DNA from: Cryptomeria japonica
Lineage: Eukaryota > Streptophyta > Pinopsida > Cupressales > Cupressaceae
Direction of reading: 5' to 3'
NCBI RefSeq assembly: GCF_030272615.1
Contig: NC_081412.1
Coordinates: 139,564,747-139,628,746, forward strand
DNA length: 64,000 nucleotides
The notes beneath the pieces were generated by a model, which was not told the origin of the DNA, did not search any database, and was given only the letters and a program-made list of their open reading frames with translations. The position numbers and the translations under genes were made by a program. Shown here one piece after another: positions 21,280 to 34,218 of the stretch. Position 1 is the first letter of the stretch. Each line of letters opens with the position of its first letter.

Positions 21280-22650
21280 TTAGTTTGAAGAAGAACTGTC
21301 ATCATAGGTGGATGATGACTTAGTTTCAGAATGCTTCTCTCCTTCTTTGCTTGATTCCTTCTTAGTCCACGTCTTTTTCATTCTATTCTTCACTTCTTCA
21401 ACTTTCTTCTTTCCTTTCAAATCATTTGGCCCTTTCTTCTTGCCAAACTGATTCCTATCTTCAGACCAGTTATAGGATCGTTTCCTGCACTCTTTGGCTA
21501 AATGATTGATCTTATGGCAAATGAAACATGTCATACTAGTTGTTTTCCATGGTCCTGCATTGTTTCTCTGACCCATTCTCATCTTGCAATTCGCTGCAAC
21601 ATGACCAAAATTTCAACAAGTGGAACAAGTGACATTGAGCTAATTACTCCTATTAGGGCTAATCGGTTTGGGTGGAGATCTTGATGCATTTGTTTTTAAC
21701 ATGCATTCTTCATCTTTGTGTCCATATTTATTGCATGTAAAGCAATATTCTATTGGACATGCTACTTGATCAAAATTTATACTCATAAGCAGTGTGTCCA
21801 TACTTGTGATAGTTATAGCAATAACCATCAAAGGTGAATGACTTCTTGTGACTGACCGGTCGATATTTATAGACATCAGACTTATGACTCGGTTTACTAC
21901 AATAATTGCAAGAAGATTTAGAAAACTTCATACTTTTTATTCCTGATTTGTCCCTTTTATCATCCTTTATCTTCTTGGGATTAGATGATTCTCCTATTTC
22001 CTGTGGACCTATACCGAAGTAGCCAAGATCAGTTGTCACCTTTGTTCTCCTCTGAGCTTTTAATTGTTCATCTATCTTCTCAGAGATTTCAATAAATTTT
22101 CTCAGCTTTTCATTTCTCTCATTTGTATATTTCAACTCATTTTGAGTTGTTCAATCTCCTTCATCATCTCCTCCTTTTCCTATGCTTTGTCATGCAGATG
22201 CTCTTGCATGATTGTGTTCTCTTGAGTAAGAATATGGATTTCTTCATCCTTTTCAATGATGATTGCATCATTCTCTCTTAGGGATTCTTTAGTAAGCCTT
22301 TTGGCTCTTTCAGCTTTTGATTGTTCTTCTTATGCATTTCTCTTTCTTTCCTCTACTATCTTGCTGGCCTATAATATTTCAGTCATTCTCAGGGCCTAAC
22401 TTTCATGCTCTCTTTTTACATTTGTGATTTCTTCAGTCTACTTCTTGTTCTTTTCCATCAACTTTGAGACTGCCTCTTCTGCTTCCTTAGATCCACTCTA
22501 TTCAGAGAGTTGATCTATGATATCCCGACTCTCATTAAGTTGTAGAGTGAGTTCTTTCATTTTAGCAAGTGATTTTTTCAGTCTATCCTTCAGCCGAGCA
22601 ATCATCTCATTAGCTTCATCAAGTTGCTTCTAATACCGGTATTCTTCCAT
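21280..22650 (-). pseudogene. Element 1 gag-like gene: coiled coil followed by five zinc knuckles
   Basis: The minus-strand start is probably ATG at 22650, about 50 bases from the LTR. The first 400 or so codons encode a Glu/Lys/Leu-rich coiled coil (for example KQLDEANEMIARLKDRLKK) interrupted by TAG/TAA codons. Then come five CCHC-type knuckles: CNYCSKPSHKSDVY (21910-21869), CYNYHKYGHTAYEY (21820-21779), CFTCNKYGHKDEEC (21744-21703), CSTC-stop-NFGHVAANC (21627-21586) and CFICHKINHLAKEC (21528-21487). The first two have lost Cys residues, mostly to Tyr. A Lys/Glu-rich tail follows. Most Copia gags have one knuckle, and the usual Copia gag core was not found. The product presumably bound element RNA. 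Frameshifts make it non-functional. Confidence 0.8.
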
Positions 22651-22683
22651 GATCTTTTCCTCAAGTTGTTAAACTTTTCTTTA

Positions 22684-22701
22684 GGTCACTTTGATATCAA
22701 T
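22684..22701 (-). promoter_or_regulatory. Element 1 primer-binding site
   Basis: Read on the minus strand from the LTR end: ATTGATATCAAAGTGACC. It aligns to TTGGTATCAGAGC (initiator-Met tRNA complement) with G-to-A and C-to-T differences, so it is a decayed iMet-type site. Confidence 0.6.
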
Positions 22702-23907
22702 TGTTGGTATTAACCGGTGACTGAAGGGGGGGGGGTGAATCAGTAAAAACAGTTTATAAACAATAATATTCCAAACTGACCGGTCTGCAACTACCCTTTT
22801 TAAATTAACTTAAAACATTGCATTAATCGTGAAGGTAAGAATATTGAAGGAAAGAGAATTGCATGCATCAAATAAACATCACATAACACCAACAATTATA
22901 CGTGGAAACCCTTGGTTAGAGGGAGAAAACCACGGTGGGGATAACCCACAATCTCTTTTACTACAGTAAAAAGAGTGTTCGGTTAAGAGCTTACAATCTT
23001 GTTCCTTCTGAGAACATCACCCTGTTAAAGACGATTGGTGTCATGTTAAGAATACCTTAGAATCTGTTAGGATTCACCTTGTAAAAAGATTTTACACTTC
23101 CTTCATGGAGCGATATTGTTAGGGGATTTTACAAACAAAACCGGTAAAGGTTCACCCTGTTAAGGGATTTAATCTGTTGCAGTGATTAGAGAGCAACAAA
23201 TCATTGATCTGATGATGACACTTTTATGTCGAATAGATCTGCTCTGTATCTGCTTTTATCTCTGCTTGGTGATGACTTCACCAATTCATTAAGGAACCCT
23301 TCTGCCCTTAGCTCGTTCTTCACCTTACTCTGATTTTTAATCTCTACTCACTCACAACTCTCACGACACACACACAAAAAAAATCAATATGAAAAACATG
23401 TATATAGTTGTATTCAAACTTGGCGCTAACTTTCCCTCCAAAATTGGAACTCAAAAATCATTTAATGCACCAATATTTTTGTTCCACAAATCTCGTCGAT
23501 TGTATCGGTGAGACTATTTGTTCATGCCACAAGTCTCGTTGGTTCTCTAGCAAGCACTCCGGCTTCAACTAGCTTTTTCTAAATTTGTTGGATCCACATG
23601 TTAGCAAGCCAAACATGTTGATGACTACACGTGCTTATCCTTTTCACTTCACATACTTATCAATCACCGTTATGATTTTCTACCGATTGCTTCCTTTATA
23701 TTGGTGAACCTGCTTCACTCAGCTCAACTATCGGTTGCTTCCTGTAAACCGGTCTTTGCTCACCGATAGAAGTCTTATGTCCCCTGTTTCTTACCAATCC
23801 CCTATAGCCCTTTTCTGATCAGTTGTGATGATATTAGAGCCGGTATTTGCCATCAGTGACAACCTCTAAGTACCTCAAACTTCATCATGCTCACCATGAT
23901 GCCAACA
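22702..23907 (-). repeat. Element 1 LTR, upstream (5') copy on the element's strand
   Basis: Starts TGTTGGTATTAACCGG and ends GATGCCAACA on the plus strand, about 1206 bases, collinear with 8986-10190. It has visible scattered substitutions and small indels, so this is an old element. Confidence 0.9.
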
Positions 23908-26517
23908 ATATATTCCATAATCACTTAGAGATAAAATATAAGAAAATACGAAAGGATCAAAAGGTGTGTTTCCATCAAAAAGTGGTATATCATGATACAT
24001 AGAAAATGCATGGGATCCACTAAAGAAGGGTCACTAAAAGGGGAAGACTGGGGGTCATATTAAAAACATGGTCTAAAAAATGAATTTATCTATTAAACAC
24101 CATGACAAATCATGGAAGGATGTATAATAATAATGGCATGAACAAAGACATTCTATAGCTTTATCGACCAAGGTATCACCAATTATAAATGCTAATCAAC
24201 ATAAACTCATTATGTTGTGCATCCTCATTACCACTCGATGACTCTATCATAGTTGTATTAAAAAAATATTCATTGTAACTTGGGAAATAATTTATAAACA
24301 AAGAATCTGCTTATCACTAAACATGTCTTCAATATTCCACAAGCCACGAGACATAAAAGAAGTGATAACAACCTCATGCAAAGCTAAAATATGCATATTA
24401 ATATCACAAGGTTCTTCAAGGCAATGCAATGCAGAGAGTAATAAGTATGGGAATTTGTAGGTGAACCAAAAATATATCATGAGATGTATAATATGCACAC
24501 TAAGTATAGCATCATCACACTTGTGCACATCACTATCCATGGGAATAGTAGGAGCATCATGAATCTTATGAAAAATTAACCTTAAATGTCTCTAAGGGAG
24601 AGGGAAAAGTAATAACAAGATATTTGGAGGAAAAATCACACACTCGATGAAACAATACCCTCATAAAAGGTGCATCTCCTTCCATATGATAAAAAACATA
24701 AGAGATCCATAAAAGGAAGAATTGCCACAAATCATAAAAACACATATAAATTGATAATATATGTATATAGAGTGTAATTCCTCAAATATAACTAAGGACA
24801 TTAACAAGTCAAAACTATTTGGATGTCACAACCCCCTCCTTGACAAAATTAGAATTATTTCATTAAGGTGAAAAAAGAATTATTTGATGATAATTAAATA
24901 AAAAAAGTATTTATTAACTTAATAAGAAAGTAATTAAATAATAATAGTGGTATATAAAAGATAACATAAAATAATGATTAAATATTAGATAATAATATTT
25001 ATAATAATAAATAAAAATTGTTCGTAAAAAATAAATATATAAAATATAATTATAGTATATTTAAATTATAAAAAAATAGTTAACTAGATAGCTAAGTGAA
25101 TTATTATTTTATATTTTAATAATAACATCAAATTAAGCAAAAATTACTACTAAGTTAGGATGAGTTGGACAATAGTTAATCTACTTAATTTTTTTGTTAG
25201 TTTAGGTCAAAAAGGTGTTTACATATGAAAAATACTTTGTCAATAAGTTGTATGAAGAAGATAACTTCCTTCTATGAATAATTATATTTTCAAATTAAAA
25301 TAAATTTTTTTAAAAAATATATAAATAAAAAGGAGAAAGAAGAAAAGTGGGAGAAGGAAGAGAGAATAGGAATAGGAGTTGAAATATTTATATTTATGTA
25401 GATATATTGTCACTATTTTTTATACCTTTGATTTGCTTTTAAAGAATTTAAAACCTCAAGAAAACTTTGATTAAAATTTTGAAAAATAAAAGCACTATGC
25501 TTTCTTTTACCTTTGAAATGTGTTCTAAGCATGTTCTTTATGGACCATATTGTATATGGTTTGGAAAAAAAAAAAAAAAAAAGCTTTGAGAATTTCCAAC
25601 ATTCTTTTGCTAAATTTTGTCACGATATAATAAGAAAACTATTTGGCTAATAGTAATACAAAATGAATATTCTTTCTAGTTTTATCAATGAGTTTTAACA
25701 TCTTATTAAAATTAGTTTGTTAAAGTGGCCATTTCTTGTCATTAGAAATATCTTTCAAAGAGTTGGGTTAAAAATTAAATATAATTGTTGAAGTCATATA
25801 AAGAGTAGATATTATAAATAGGAATAAAGAGTTACACATAAATTCAAAAGACAAACAATCCTCTTATTGAAATAACAATTGGATTTGTATAAGTGTTAAT
25901 AAATGTATGTCTATATGTTTGCACATCATGATTGTATGACCTTAGACCCCTTCTTGGTTCAGAGCTAGACTTTTTGTTTTACTATGCCATAACTCAATGT
26001 AGGGAATTCTATCAATAGTGTTTTGGTCCTTATGATATAAATAATTTAATTTATATTTTGTTACGCATTTTGTAAAACAATTCCTAGATATCAAATTAAA
26101 GAGTTTCAACCTTCACCTCATAAACTGTTAGGAAAATGGTGTCTCAACCTTGCATATACAAAACGTTACTATTTTTAGTAAGTTTTCATCTGAGCACATG
26201 GTCTGGAATTTTCCCCAAAGCTTTGAATTGGCTAGATAAGCATGGTAGTCAATTTTCATTGCAAGATCGTGTCTAGATTTGAAGATATTAAAGTTTCCAT
26301 TTTTTGAAAGTTGCAAATGAACGTTTCAAAGTTGATTTTGAGAGCCTTAAAGAATCTGAAATAGCCTGAAAGTATCTATAATTGGTGTAGCAAGTTTTAG
26401 CTTGATAGAACATGTCGCAATATTTTCAACACCTCAAACAATTCATTAATCGAACACTCGGTTCAAAAGTTATGGCCTCTAGAAATTGGGTCTCATATGA
26501 TAGGAAATATAAAAATG
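23908..26517. other. AT-rich non-coding region
   Basis: Very AT-rich (notably 24840-25420), with an A-run of about 18 near 25566-25583. Short ORFs (24292-24540, 26128-26316) have no recognised motif. Nothing else identified. Confidence 0.5.
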
Positions 26518-27016
26518 TGTTGGACACATAAATGAACTATAAAAGGGATTTATATGTGTTGGTGTATGTATTGACACATCACTGGTCATCGTGTATTGGA
26601 GATAAGATGGGAACCACTCTTAAGTGGTTTTAACCCATGGTTTTGTAATGTTGTCTGACAATTTCATGCATTGCATTTCCTATATATTAGGTATGTGAGA
26701 TGGAGGTTGTATGTAAGAATGTTTAGTTGTTGAGTTACCTCTAGATCTTTGTGGGTGATACTCCTATGAGAAGCTTGCTCTGCAAGTATATTGCAATCTA
26801 TTAATTTCTAAATAATATATTCAACAACTTTTGGACTATGGGGTTTTTCTCCTAAAAGAGTTTTCCCCACATAAATCACTATGTTGTGGTATGCATGCTA
26901 TTTATGTTTATTTTTGTTAAGTTTTTGTAACTGTTGTAAATATTTGTAAAATTTTTGCATTACCCTCCTCTCAAGGTTAGTGTAGGAATTTATTCTACTA
27001 CTTAACTTCCTTACAT
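26518..27016 (+). repeat. Probable solo or truncated Copia-type LTR
   Basis: Starts TGTTGGACACATAAATG and contains a TATATA box near 26681. It then has the series found in Copia LTRs: AGCTTGCTCTGCAAGTATATTG, a TTTTCCCCACATAAATC segment and a CCCTCCTCTCAAGGTTAG segment comparable to the CACCCCCCTCTC of elements 1 and 2. It ends near CTTCCTTACA. No primer site follows and no partner LTR is in the window. No clear target duplication. Confidence 0.45.
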
Positions 27017-30000
27017 AAACTAATAAAAATTGTTGATTTGTTTCACATGAGTTGGATTCAATATAGACTAGCAGGTTAGGTAAGTAGAAATATCATTTTT
27101 TTTGTGTTCCACTATACCAACTAAAATTGATCAAGAACTGTATTCATATGAGATAAGTCGTGACTTTTTTACTCTCGTCAAATATCATGCCCACATTTAC
27201 ACTCATGGAACACGACACAAACACAACATACCTATAATTTTTTAGAAAAAAACATAATATTAATTCACAAAGTATGCTCAATCTCAATCTAATAAATTGT
27301 AACAATTTCTAATTTCTAATTTGTGTACATAGTGACAAAATTTTCATGTCACCAATAGCATGCATCCCAAAAGGCTGGGATAGGAATTCTTGAACGGGTA
27401 TAAGATTTCTCGATATCTTACCCTAATGAAGGTAGGTAAACCTATAGGGTTAGGTAACATTAATCGCATTTAAGGGAATAATTAAATTTTTTATTTCTAA
27501 GTGAAGACCATATGATATGAATTTCGATCATCTTGATTAGATTTATTATATAATTAAATAAATACACTAGAAACTCCCTCTTGGTCAATTCACTAATTAA
27601 CCATGTTAATTTAGTTAGATCCATTGTAGTTTAAAAGATTCAAAGGTATGCATTTTTGTAAGGTTATTCACTACAATGATTTAATAAATAATTATTATCA
27701 TTTATTAAATAAATATCAGTAGTATTACAATTTCAATAATTTTATAAAAACTATAAATTGACATTCACAATATTTAATTTGTTAATGTCTAACTATCATA
27801 ACAAGTAGTAAATCTTATTTATTAATAATAATAATAACACCACACCCCCCCCCAACTAAAAATAATAAAATGGAACATAAAATATTATAGATAATTAATT
27901 TAATATAAAATTTATTTATCAAAGAAAGATATCTAATTAAATTATTTTACTAAGGTCATTCATAAGTTTAAATAATTTCACAAACATGTGATAAACTACT
28001 AGTTATTGATACTATAGTAATAACAAAATAAATAATTTTCTTGAACTTGTAACAAATAAAGACACCCAATAAAATAAGAAAGATAACTTACTAGTTCTAT
28101 TTTTTGGATAATTTATTAAATATCTAAAAGATAATCTACAAAGGCAACCTTCACCTTTAATTCTTCAATTAACTAATTAGAATATATCTTAATTTAAGTA
28201 ATTCAAGGGAATAGAAATTTATTTGAAATCAATATCTATAATAATTATTTATCCTATTTTTTGTGATTAATTATTTGTTCAAATGTTGTGACCATTTTAT
28301 TGTGCTTTGTTTCAGTAAATCACCCCTTACCATTAGAAAGTAACCCTTGACCATGTAGGTAAGAGTTGGGGGTGTTTTGAGAGCCCAATATTTGAAAAAT
28401 AGAGACTTTTGACACTTTAATTTTTTTATTTTATAATTATGTATAGTTAGAGGTGATTGGGATGGATAAGATTCCATCCCAGTTCCCTCCCTCCCAAGAG
28501 GTGGGAGAAAAGACATAATTTCCTCAATGGGGATGAGTTGGAAGGACGTTTGGCAATGTTGCATTAAGAGTTTAGGCTAGGTGGAAGTTATGGAGGGGGG
28601 AGAGATGGCAACATCCCAAACTCTCCATCTTGGTTAATGGGTAGGAGGAGGATGTGACATGTGTCACCTCCTCTCCCCATGAGAATTCCCTACCCTGTTT
28701 CTATTTAGGAGTGCTTGTGAGGATGCGAGAGACGTTTTGACAACAAATTTTTTGAGAAGGAGACGGAAGAAAGAAGAGTGGAGATGAAAAGAGTTGCTCA
28801 GGTTGAAGATAGAGTTGCAAGTAGGTATTCTCAACTCTTAATTATTTGTGATTTAGATTGCACTATGTTTTGTTATTGTGTAGCAAACAGTTCTTATATT
28901 TTTGTTGTGTATTTGGGTTGGGTTGTAAACAAGTATTTAGTGATTTATTTTGTGTTGTTTTGGGGAGTAGATCTTATTTCCATTGAAAATGGTGATAATT
29001 CTTGTGTGAGGGAGAGTGGGAGAGGCACTCATGTATGTTATATAGGACATGAGTACCTAATTCATTTCTGCATTTAGGATAAAAGTGTCACTTCCTAGGA
29101 TTTTTGGGGTAGAGGTTGTAGCTTGTGTTGTGGAGTTGTTGATTATAGTCAAATGGAGTAATATTGATTACTTATGTTAGGTGATATTTGAATCTCATCA
29201 AGAAGTCCTCCTACTCCCCCCTTCTCAAGAAATTATGAGTGGGTATTCTTCATGCTTGTAACGTAAGTTGGTATGCATTGTAATAACCCTCATTGTTGTA
29301 GTTTGTTATCGATTTATGTGCATTTCCTTGTTGTAACATTGTATAAGATGACCTTGGATTGTCATGTATCCCCTAGCTTGACGGTGAACTATGTAATAGT
29401 ACTACGGTTGGGAGGTGAATTCCAATGAATATGAGATTTCTAATGAAGTTTGCATGCCTATTATGTTATCATATTCAGGGTGATTCTATATATTAACTTT
29501 TAAGTAGATAGAGTTAGTCATTTTGTGATTATATACTCCATCTCATGATTATCCTATTCCTAGCAAAAAAAAATATTGTTTATTATTGGTATATGTCAAC
29601 TTTTAACTATATTATTGTCAAAGTAAGATGGATTTAGATATTAAAATTTAGTGACTTGCGGGATGAAGTCTAAACCAAGCGAAGGGGAGTGTAAGGTCTA
29701 GCCATGTCTGTATTTATTATAACTCCTTAAGGATTCATTTTTATTATTAAAATCTAAGGCTTTTGCTTTGGTGTGTTGTGTATTAGATTTTGTGGATGTA
29801 TCATATGGTAACATATTCGATTACTAAGGATTATTGTTCAAGAATTGGTACGTACATTGTATAGATGATTAAATTAAATTATTATCTTTAGAATTAATAG
29901 AGTGGTAAAATACAATTAGTTAAGTTTTAGACTTATTGGATGTTATTGGATTCCTAAACTAGACATTGATATGTGGTTTATTAGATGATCTTGAATTTTA

Positions 30001-32395
30001 GTTGGATTAAAAATTGGATGTAATATTTGGTGATTGAGAATCAATAGCAAATGACCTTGTATAACAAGTAAAGTAAGTGAATACAAAAGGGTGTTGGACC
30101 TATTACTAATTAATTAATTCTGATAATACATTTATTTGGTACTGAAAAGGAGACAATAGAATGGAGGATGAGCTTTATGAAATCTTCAAACAGTACAAGT
30201 AGACCTAACAAAAACTAGACTAGAGGATGAATTTTAGGTATGTATAAGTTGTAAGTTACACAACTAATTGTTATTTTTGGTGATTAGAAATGATTGAAAA
30301 TAGTTTAGGTAAGTCGACAATGACTAAATTTAATTTGAGTGATCGTAAGTTCCTTATGATTATGTGTTTTAATTTTGTTAATACATCAAGGAAATTTTAT
30401 TAACTAGTTTATGGAATAACCATGGTTAGGTTAGTGATTCTCATGATGTCCTAATGATCCACTTAAATTGGAGGTATAATAATGACCTAACCAATATACA
30501 AGGTATAGTGTCAATGGGAGGCAAGACAAATCCACCAGAACCTTATAAATACTTCATTTGTTGAAGTGCTAGTTGAGGTGTGATGTCTTAAAAATATGTT
30601 CAAGCATTGTGTTTATTTACCTTTTTATATTTTTGAAGTTAAGTTAATTGATTTTGCTATTCTTTTAATTTGTGAAAACTTTTTGTGCTTGGTAGGGAGA
30701 TTCTTAGTCTTGTTGATTTTGGTGCTTGTTTTTAATTGAGTAAAAAGTGTTTTAAATTAAATATTTTTGTTATTATTTATCATGTATTTAAGGACCTTAA
30801 CAGTATACCTAAGAGTTAGGCATCTTGTGGAACCTTTATTTTAATTTTTAATTGAATTTTGGACACTTTTTAATGGCCTTTTTAGTTGATGATAAAATTT
30901 GAGGGTTGGGAGATCGAATGGGTGATGTGTCATCATTTCAGTCTGTCCTCCAAGGTTTGTTGAGGAGTGGGTTCAGATGGATAACTCCCTTACATGATTC
31001 ACCCATATTGATGGGCACATGGAGCCCCTTGGGAGGAATAATATCCCTTCATGACTCAATTTGAAGATAAGATTTGTTTGTAAGATGGAAAATGAAGGTA
31101 ACAAATGTCACCTTCACATTAATGGATGTCAGGTTTTATTTTTCTACTTCTTTGTGTAGATAGGAAAAGGGCTTCTTCTTGCATTTTGGGAATGATTTCT
31201 CTTTTGGGGATTTTCACTTTAGGGGATCTATTTCTTGTTGGAAGAGGATGTAAAAAAAATTGTTGGTGAGACTTGAAGATTATCTCAATGGGAGAAGATG
31301 AAGGGGAAATGAAGCAACGAGCCTTTCACATAGAAAAGGAAGAAAGCTCACCTCTACCATTATCTTTTGAAGGGTTAACTTTTTTATCTCTTTATGTTTG
31401 AGAATGTTATGCTTAAGTTTTTTTAACAGAAAAGTTTTCCTATCGATCATGTAGTTTGGAAGATAGTTGCAAAATCATTTTTCTATTTTGATCTTATTGT
31501 TTCCATTCTTCGATGGTATTTGAGCCTCGAGAATTAAAGTTTCTTTTTCTTATGTATTCAAATATTAAGAGTTTTTTTTTTATGTGATGTTGTTATCTTA
31601 CAAATTTTAAGATTGTATGTTTTTTGAAATTGAGGGGCTTTGGGTGTGTCTCCCTGCTTGGGGGCTAGCTAGATCCTAGAAATGGCTTGATGATGCCATA
31701 TTGGATGGGTGGAGATCTTGTGTTTTTCCATTAGCATATGATTTCACTTTGAAGATGGTTGTTCAAGTCCTCATAATTGCATATATATGGTTTTGAAGAC
31801 CTTTTTGGTGTAACAAAGTCAATAGGAGATTAAGTACTTCTCTTGTGGAATGTTTTGATGCTCCCATATATTGTTCTTGATAATTTTCTGCAACAAGGAA
31901 TAAGGGTAGATGAGATGGATGGGAGATCTTTTTATCAAATTAATGTTGTAATGTAGGAAGCAATTTATGATATGAAAGTATTCTTGTTATTTAATTATAT
32001 AATTCTTATGTTGTGGAAATAGTTTAAAGAAAGATGGAAATAAAATTTTAGCCAATTTTTTAAAATTCTCACAATTATGTTTGTGGTATATTTACATACA
32101 TTTAAGAACATTATAGAAATTGTCTCTTTATTCTTTGTTGAATGTGATTGTGATCTACACAAAGAGAAAAACATAAGTGAAACTATATAGCCAAAATAAA
32201 AAATGCACATTCACTTTTTGTGTAATAATTCTTATTTAATGAAGAAAGTATAAATATAACTATTAGTGTATTGTATTTCAAAATGAAGGTTGTCTAGTAA
32301 GTTCCCAATTGGATGGCATATGTCCATGAGCCTCATTATTATTTATTCATTAAATCTATTATTGTTGATATTATATCAATGTTGTGCTATTATAG
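27017..32395. other. Non-coding region with possible old LTR remains
   Basis: Mostly AT-rich, with no ORF carrying a recognised domain (28271-28564 and 28778-29077 look like chance ORFs). A purine tract followed by TGTAAGGTCTAGCC at about 29683-29705 could be a polypurine tract plus LTR start of a decayed Gypsy element, unsupported by a partner. Segments near 28640-28670 and 31085-31110 share a small inverted motif (GGTGACATGTGTCACC-like). 31640-31960 might be coding remains upstream of the LINE, but I cannot identify it. Confidence 0.4.
28459..28480. repeat. Short perfect hairpin
   Basis: GGGATGGA and TCCATCCC, separated by six bases, form a perfect 8-bp stem. It lies in otherwise unannotated DNA, upstream of purine-rich sequence. 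Confidence 0.5.
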
Positions 32396-33374
32396 GAGAC
32401 AAAACTCTCAAAAGAGGAGGCAAAAAGATTTGTAAAATATTGTAATGGTTGAGAGGGTATTATCACATAAGCAATTGATGCATCTAGAGGATTGTGCATT
32501 TTATGAAAACCAAATAAAGTCAGGACAGAAGAATGTGGTGGTGATCAAAATTGGTTGAAAGCCGAATTCACAACTTTATCTTCAAATTTGTATTTTATCA
32601 TGCATAATATTTATGGGTCAATCAAAACAAAGGAAAAGGAAGAACTATGGGCTAAGATTCAAGTGGATATGCAAGGTCAATAAGACAAGGTAATTTTGGG
32701 TGGTGACTTATGCAGTTTTATATCCAACAGATAAAAGTGGGGGCTTAGGGAGAATGGGTCAAGTTCAAAACTTTGTAGATTTTGTTAGACATTGTGGCCT
32801 GTTAGATGTTATTACAACAAATGGAAAGTATATTTGGACCAATAGAATGAATGGGAACTCTAACATTGTAGAGAAGATAGATCATTTTCTCATATTTGAC
32901 AACTAGATTGAAACAAATATTTTATTGAGAACTTCTATCAGATCTACCCTTATCTTCGACCTCTATCCAGTTGAACTGAATTTGATTGAGGGAAGAAGGC
33001 CCACAAAATTGTTAGTTCATATTCAGAAAAGTGTGGTTCCACTACCTGGGCTTGGTCAATTTAATGAAGACTTGGTGGTTGGAGTTGAGAAACATTAGGG
33101 GGGCTAAAATGTTTATTTTCTACAAAAGACTACAGGCCTTAAAGGAGAAGTTAAATGAATGAAATAAGAATACCTTTAAGAACAATTTTGCAAAAAAGAC
33201 AAGGGTAGAAGCAGATTTGGAAATTTTGAGTACATGTGTTATTGAGAATGGCATGTCAGAATTAGAATTTGCAAAAGAAAAGGAGTTGATTACTAAATAT
33301 GATAAAATAATGGCTCAAGAAGAGTGTTATTAGATATCAAAATCTCGAGATGATTGGTTAAAAGAAGGTGATCA
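32396..33374 (+). pseudogene. LINE ORF2, endonuclease and pre-RT segment
   Basis: ETKLSKEEAKRF at 32396 matches the (Q)ETKL motif of the apurinic-type endonuclease. AIDASRGLCILW near 32474 matches the A..ASGG..ILW motif, and ILGGD near 32693 resembles the (I)GGDFN motif. The open stretch 32700-32906 has LDVITTNGKYIWTNR and EKIDHFLIFDN, the end of the endonuclease domain. Beyond 32906 fragments continue (FYKRLQALKEKL, NWLKEGDH-like) with stops. The endonuclease nicks target DNA for target-primed reverse transcription. Ends at the GATCA target site of element 3. Confidence 0.85.
33370..33374. repeat. Element 3 target-site duplication, left copy (GATCA)
   Basis: GATCA immediately before the 5' LTR; identical to 36649-36653. 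Confidence 0.95.
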
Positions 33375-34206
33375 TGTTGATGTGTAGCTAGGTTGGATCC
33401 CTTCTAGGGCCGACCTAGTACACCTAATGGCTAATTCACCTGTTGGCCTTAGCCATGTTTGCTATCACATTTTGTTACATAAATTCTTGTTTAGGTCTGG
33501 CCCTATTTGGGTGGTGTATGTAACTTGTAATAGGTCAAGACCTATATGTGTAACTTGTAAATCATAAAGTAACTTGTGATTCTTGGTGCCAAAATTATGC
33601 AAGGCCGACTACAGACCTATAGAAGGCATTGACACCTATATATGCAAGGTGATTTGAGGTCAAATCATAATCAGATTAGTGAATCATCTATCTCTCTAAT
33701 GTGCGACTTACCTCTACACATCAACCAGCAAGCTATCTACTATTGGCAAATCATTTTCAGCGAGTTATATTTGTTATTCAAGCTAGTGATCTGCCCTCTG
33801 CTTTCTAATCAACAAACATTGCAAGTGAATTGATATCTCCAATCAAGTGAATTTTGTCTAAGGTTGGCAATCCATCTTCCAGGTTGGGCGAACATCATAT
33901 ATGAATACACAAACATCATTCAAAGACAATGAACTCCATTTTAGGCTATCAAAGTGATTCACAGTGATAGTGATCAGAACTTCAAGGTAGATTTGTGTAT
34001 CTCAGATAAGTTGTGTTCTATTTTCAGTTATGCCCTAGCAAGGGAATATTGTAAGTTTGCTACTGTGTTTTGATCTAATACAATCTAAGATATTTAGTGT
34101 TGGGTTTTTCACCTCTAAGAGGGATGTTTTCCCAAGGTACTAATGTGTCATGTGTATTGCATTTTTTTTTTTGTTCTTTGTTATCAATATGATCACAAAA
34201 TCAACA
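33375..34206 (+). repeat. Element 3 5' LTR
   Basis: Starts TGTTGATGTGTAGCTAGG and ends AAAATCAACA. Near the start CTAGGTTGG pairs with CCGACCTAG as an imperfect 9-bp hairpin. A TATATATG box lies at about 33637-33644. It ends directly at the primer site. Confidence 0.95.
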
Positions 34207-34218
34207 TGGTATCAGAGC
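34207..34218 (+). promoter_or_regulatory. Element 3 primer-binding site
   Basis: TGGTATCAGAGC, an exact complement of the 3' end of plant initiator-Met tRNA, with no spacer after the LTR. Confidence 0.95.

Larger units (their letters stand above)
8986..23907 (-). mobile_element. Element 1: non-autonomous LTR retrotransposon lacking pol (interrupted by element 2)
   Basis: Two directly repeated LTRs of about 1.2 kb flank the element. A purine tract lies next to the left LTR and a primer-binding site next to the right LTR, so transcription runs on the minus strand. Removing nested element 2 leaves about 5.7 kb of internal DNA. It has a coiled-coil plus zinc-knuckle gag-like gene, then a spacer, then a long accessory gene. 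No protease, integrase, reverse transcriptase or RNase H motif was found. LTR ends (TGTTGG...CCAACA), primer-site type and repeated AGGGGGAG tracts resemble Copia elements of the SIRE/Maximus type (inference). No matching 5-bp target duplication is visible: left flank AAAAT, right flank ATATA. Confidence 0.85.

Noticed and set aside
28778-29077. 99-codon plus-strand ORF as a membrane protein gene
   Set aside because: Hydrophobic stretch but no family match, no supporting promoter or neighbour, and stops in all frames around it.
28640-31300. Two LTRs of an old element suggested by similar GGTGACA...TGTCACC motifs
   Set aside because: Only a short inverted motif is shared; the flanks do not align by eye, and no primer site or target duplication was found.
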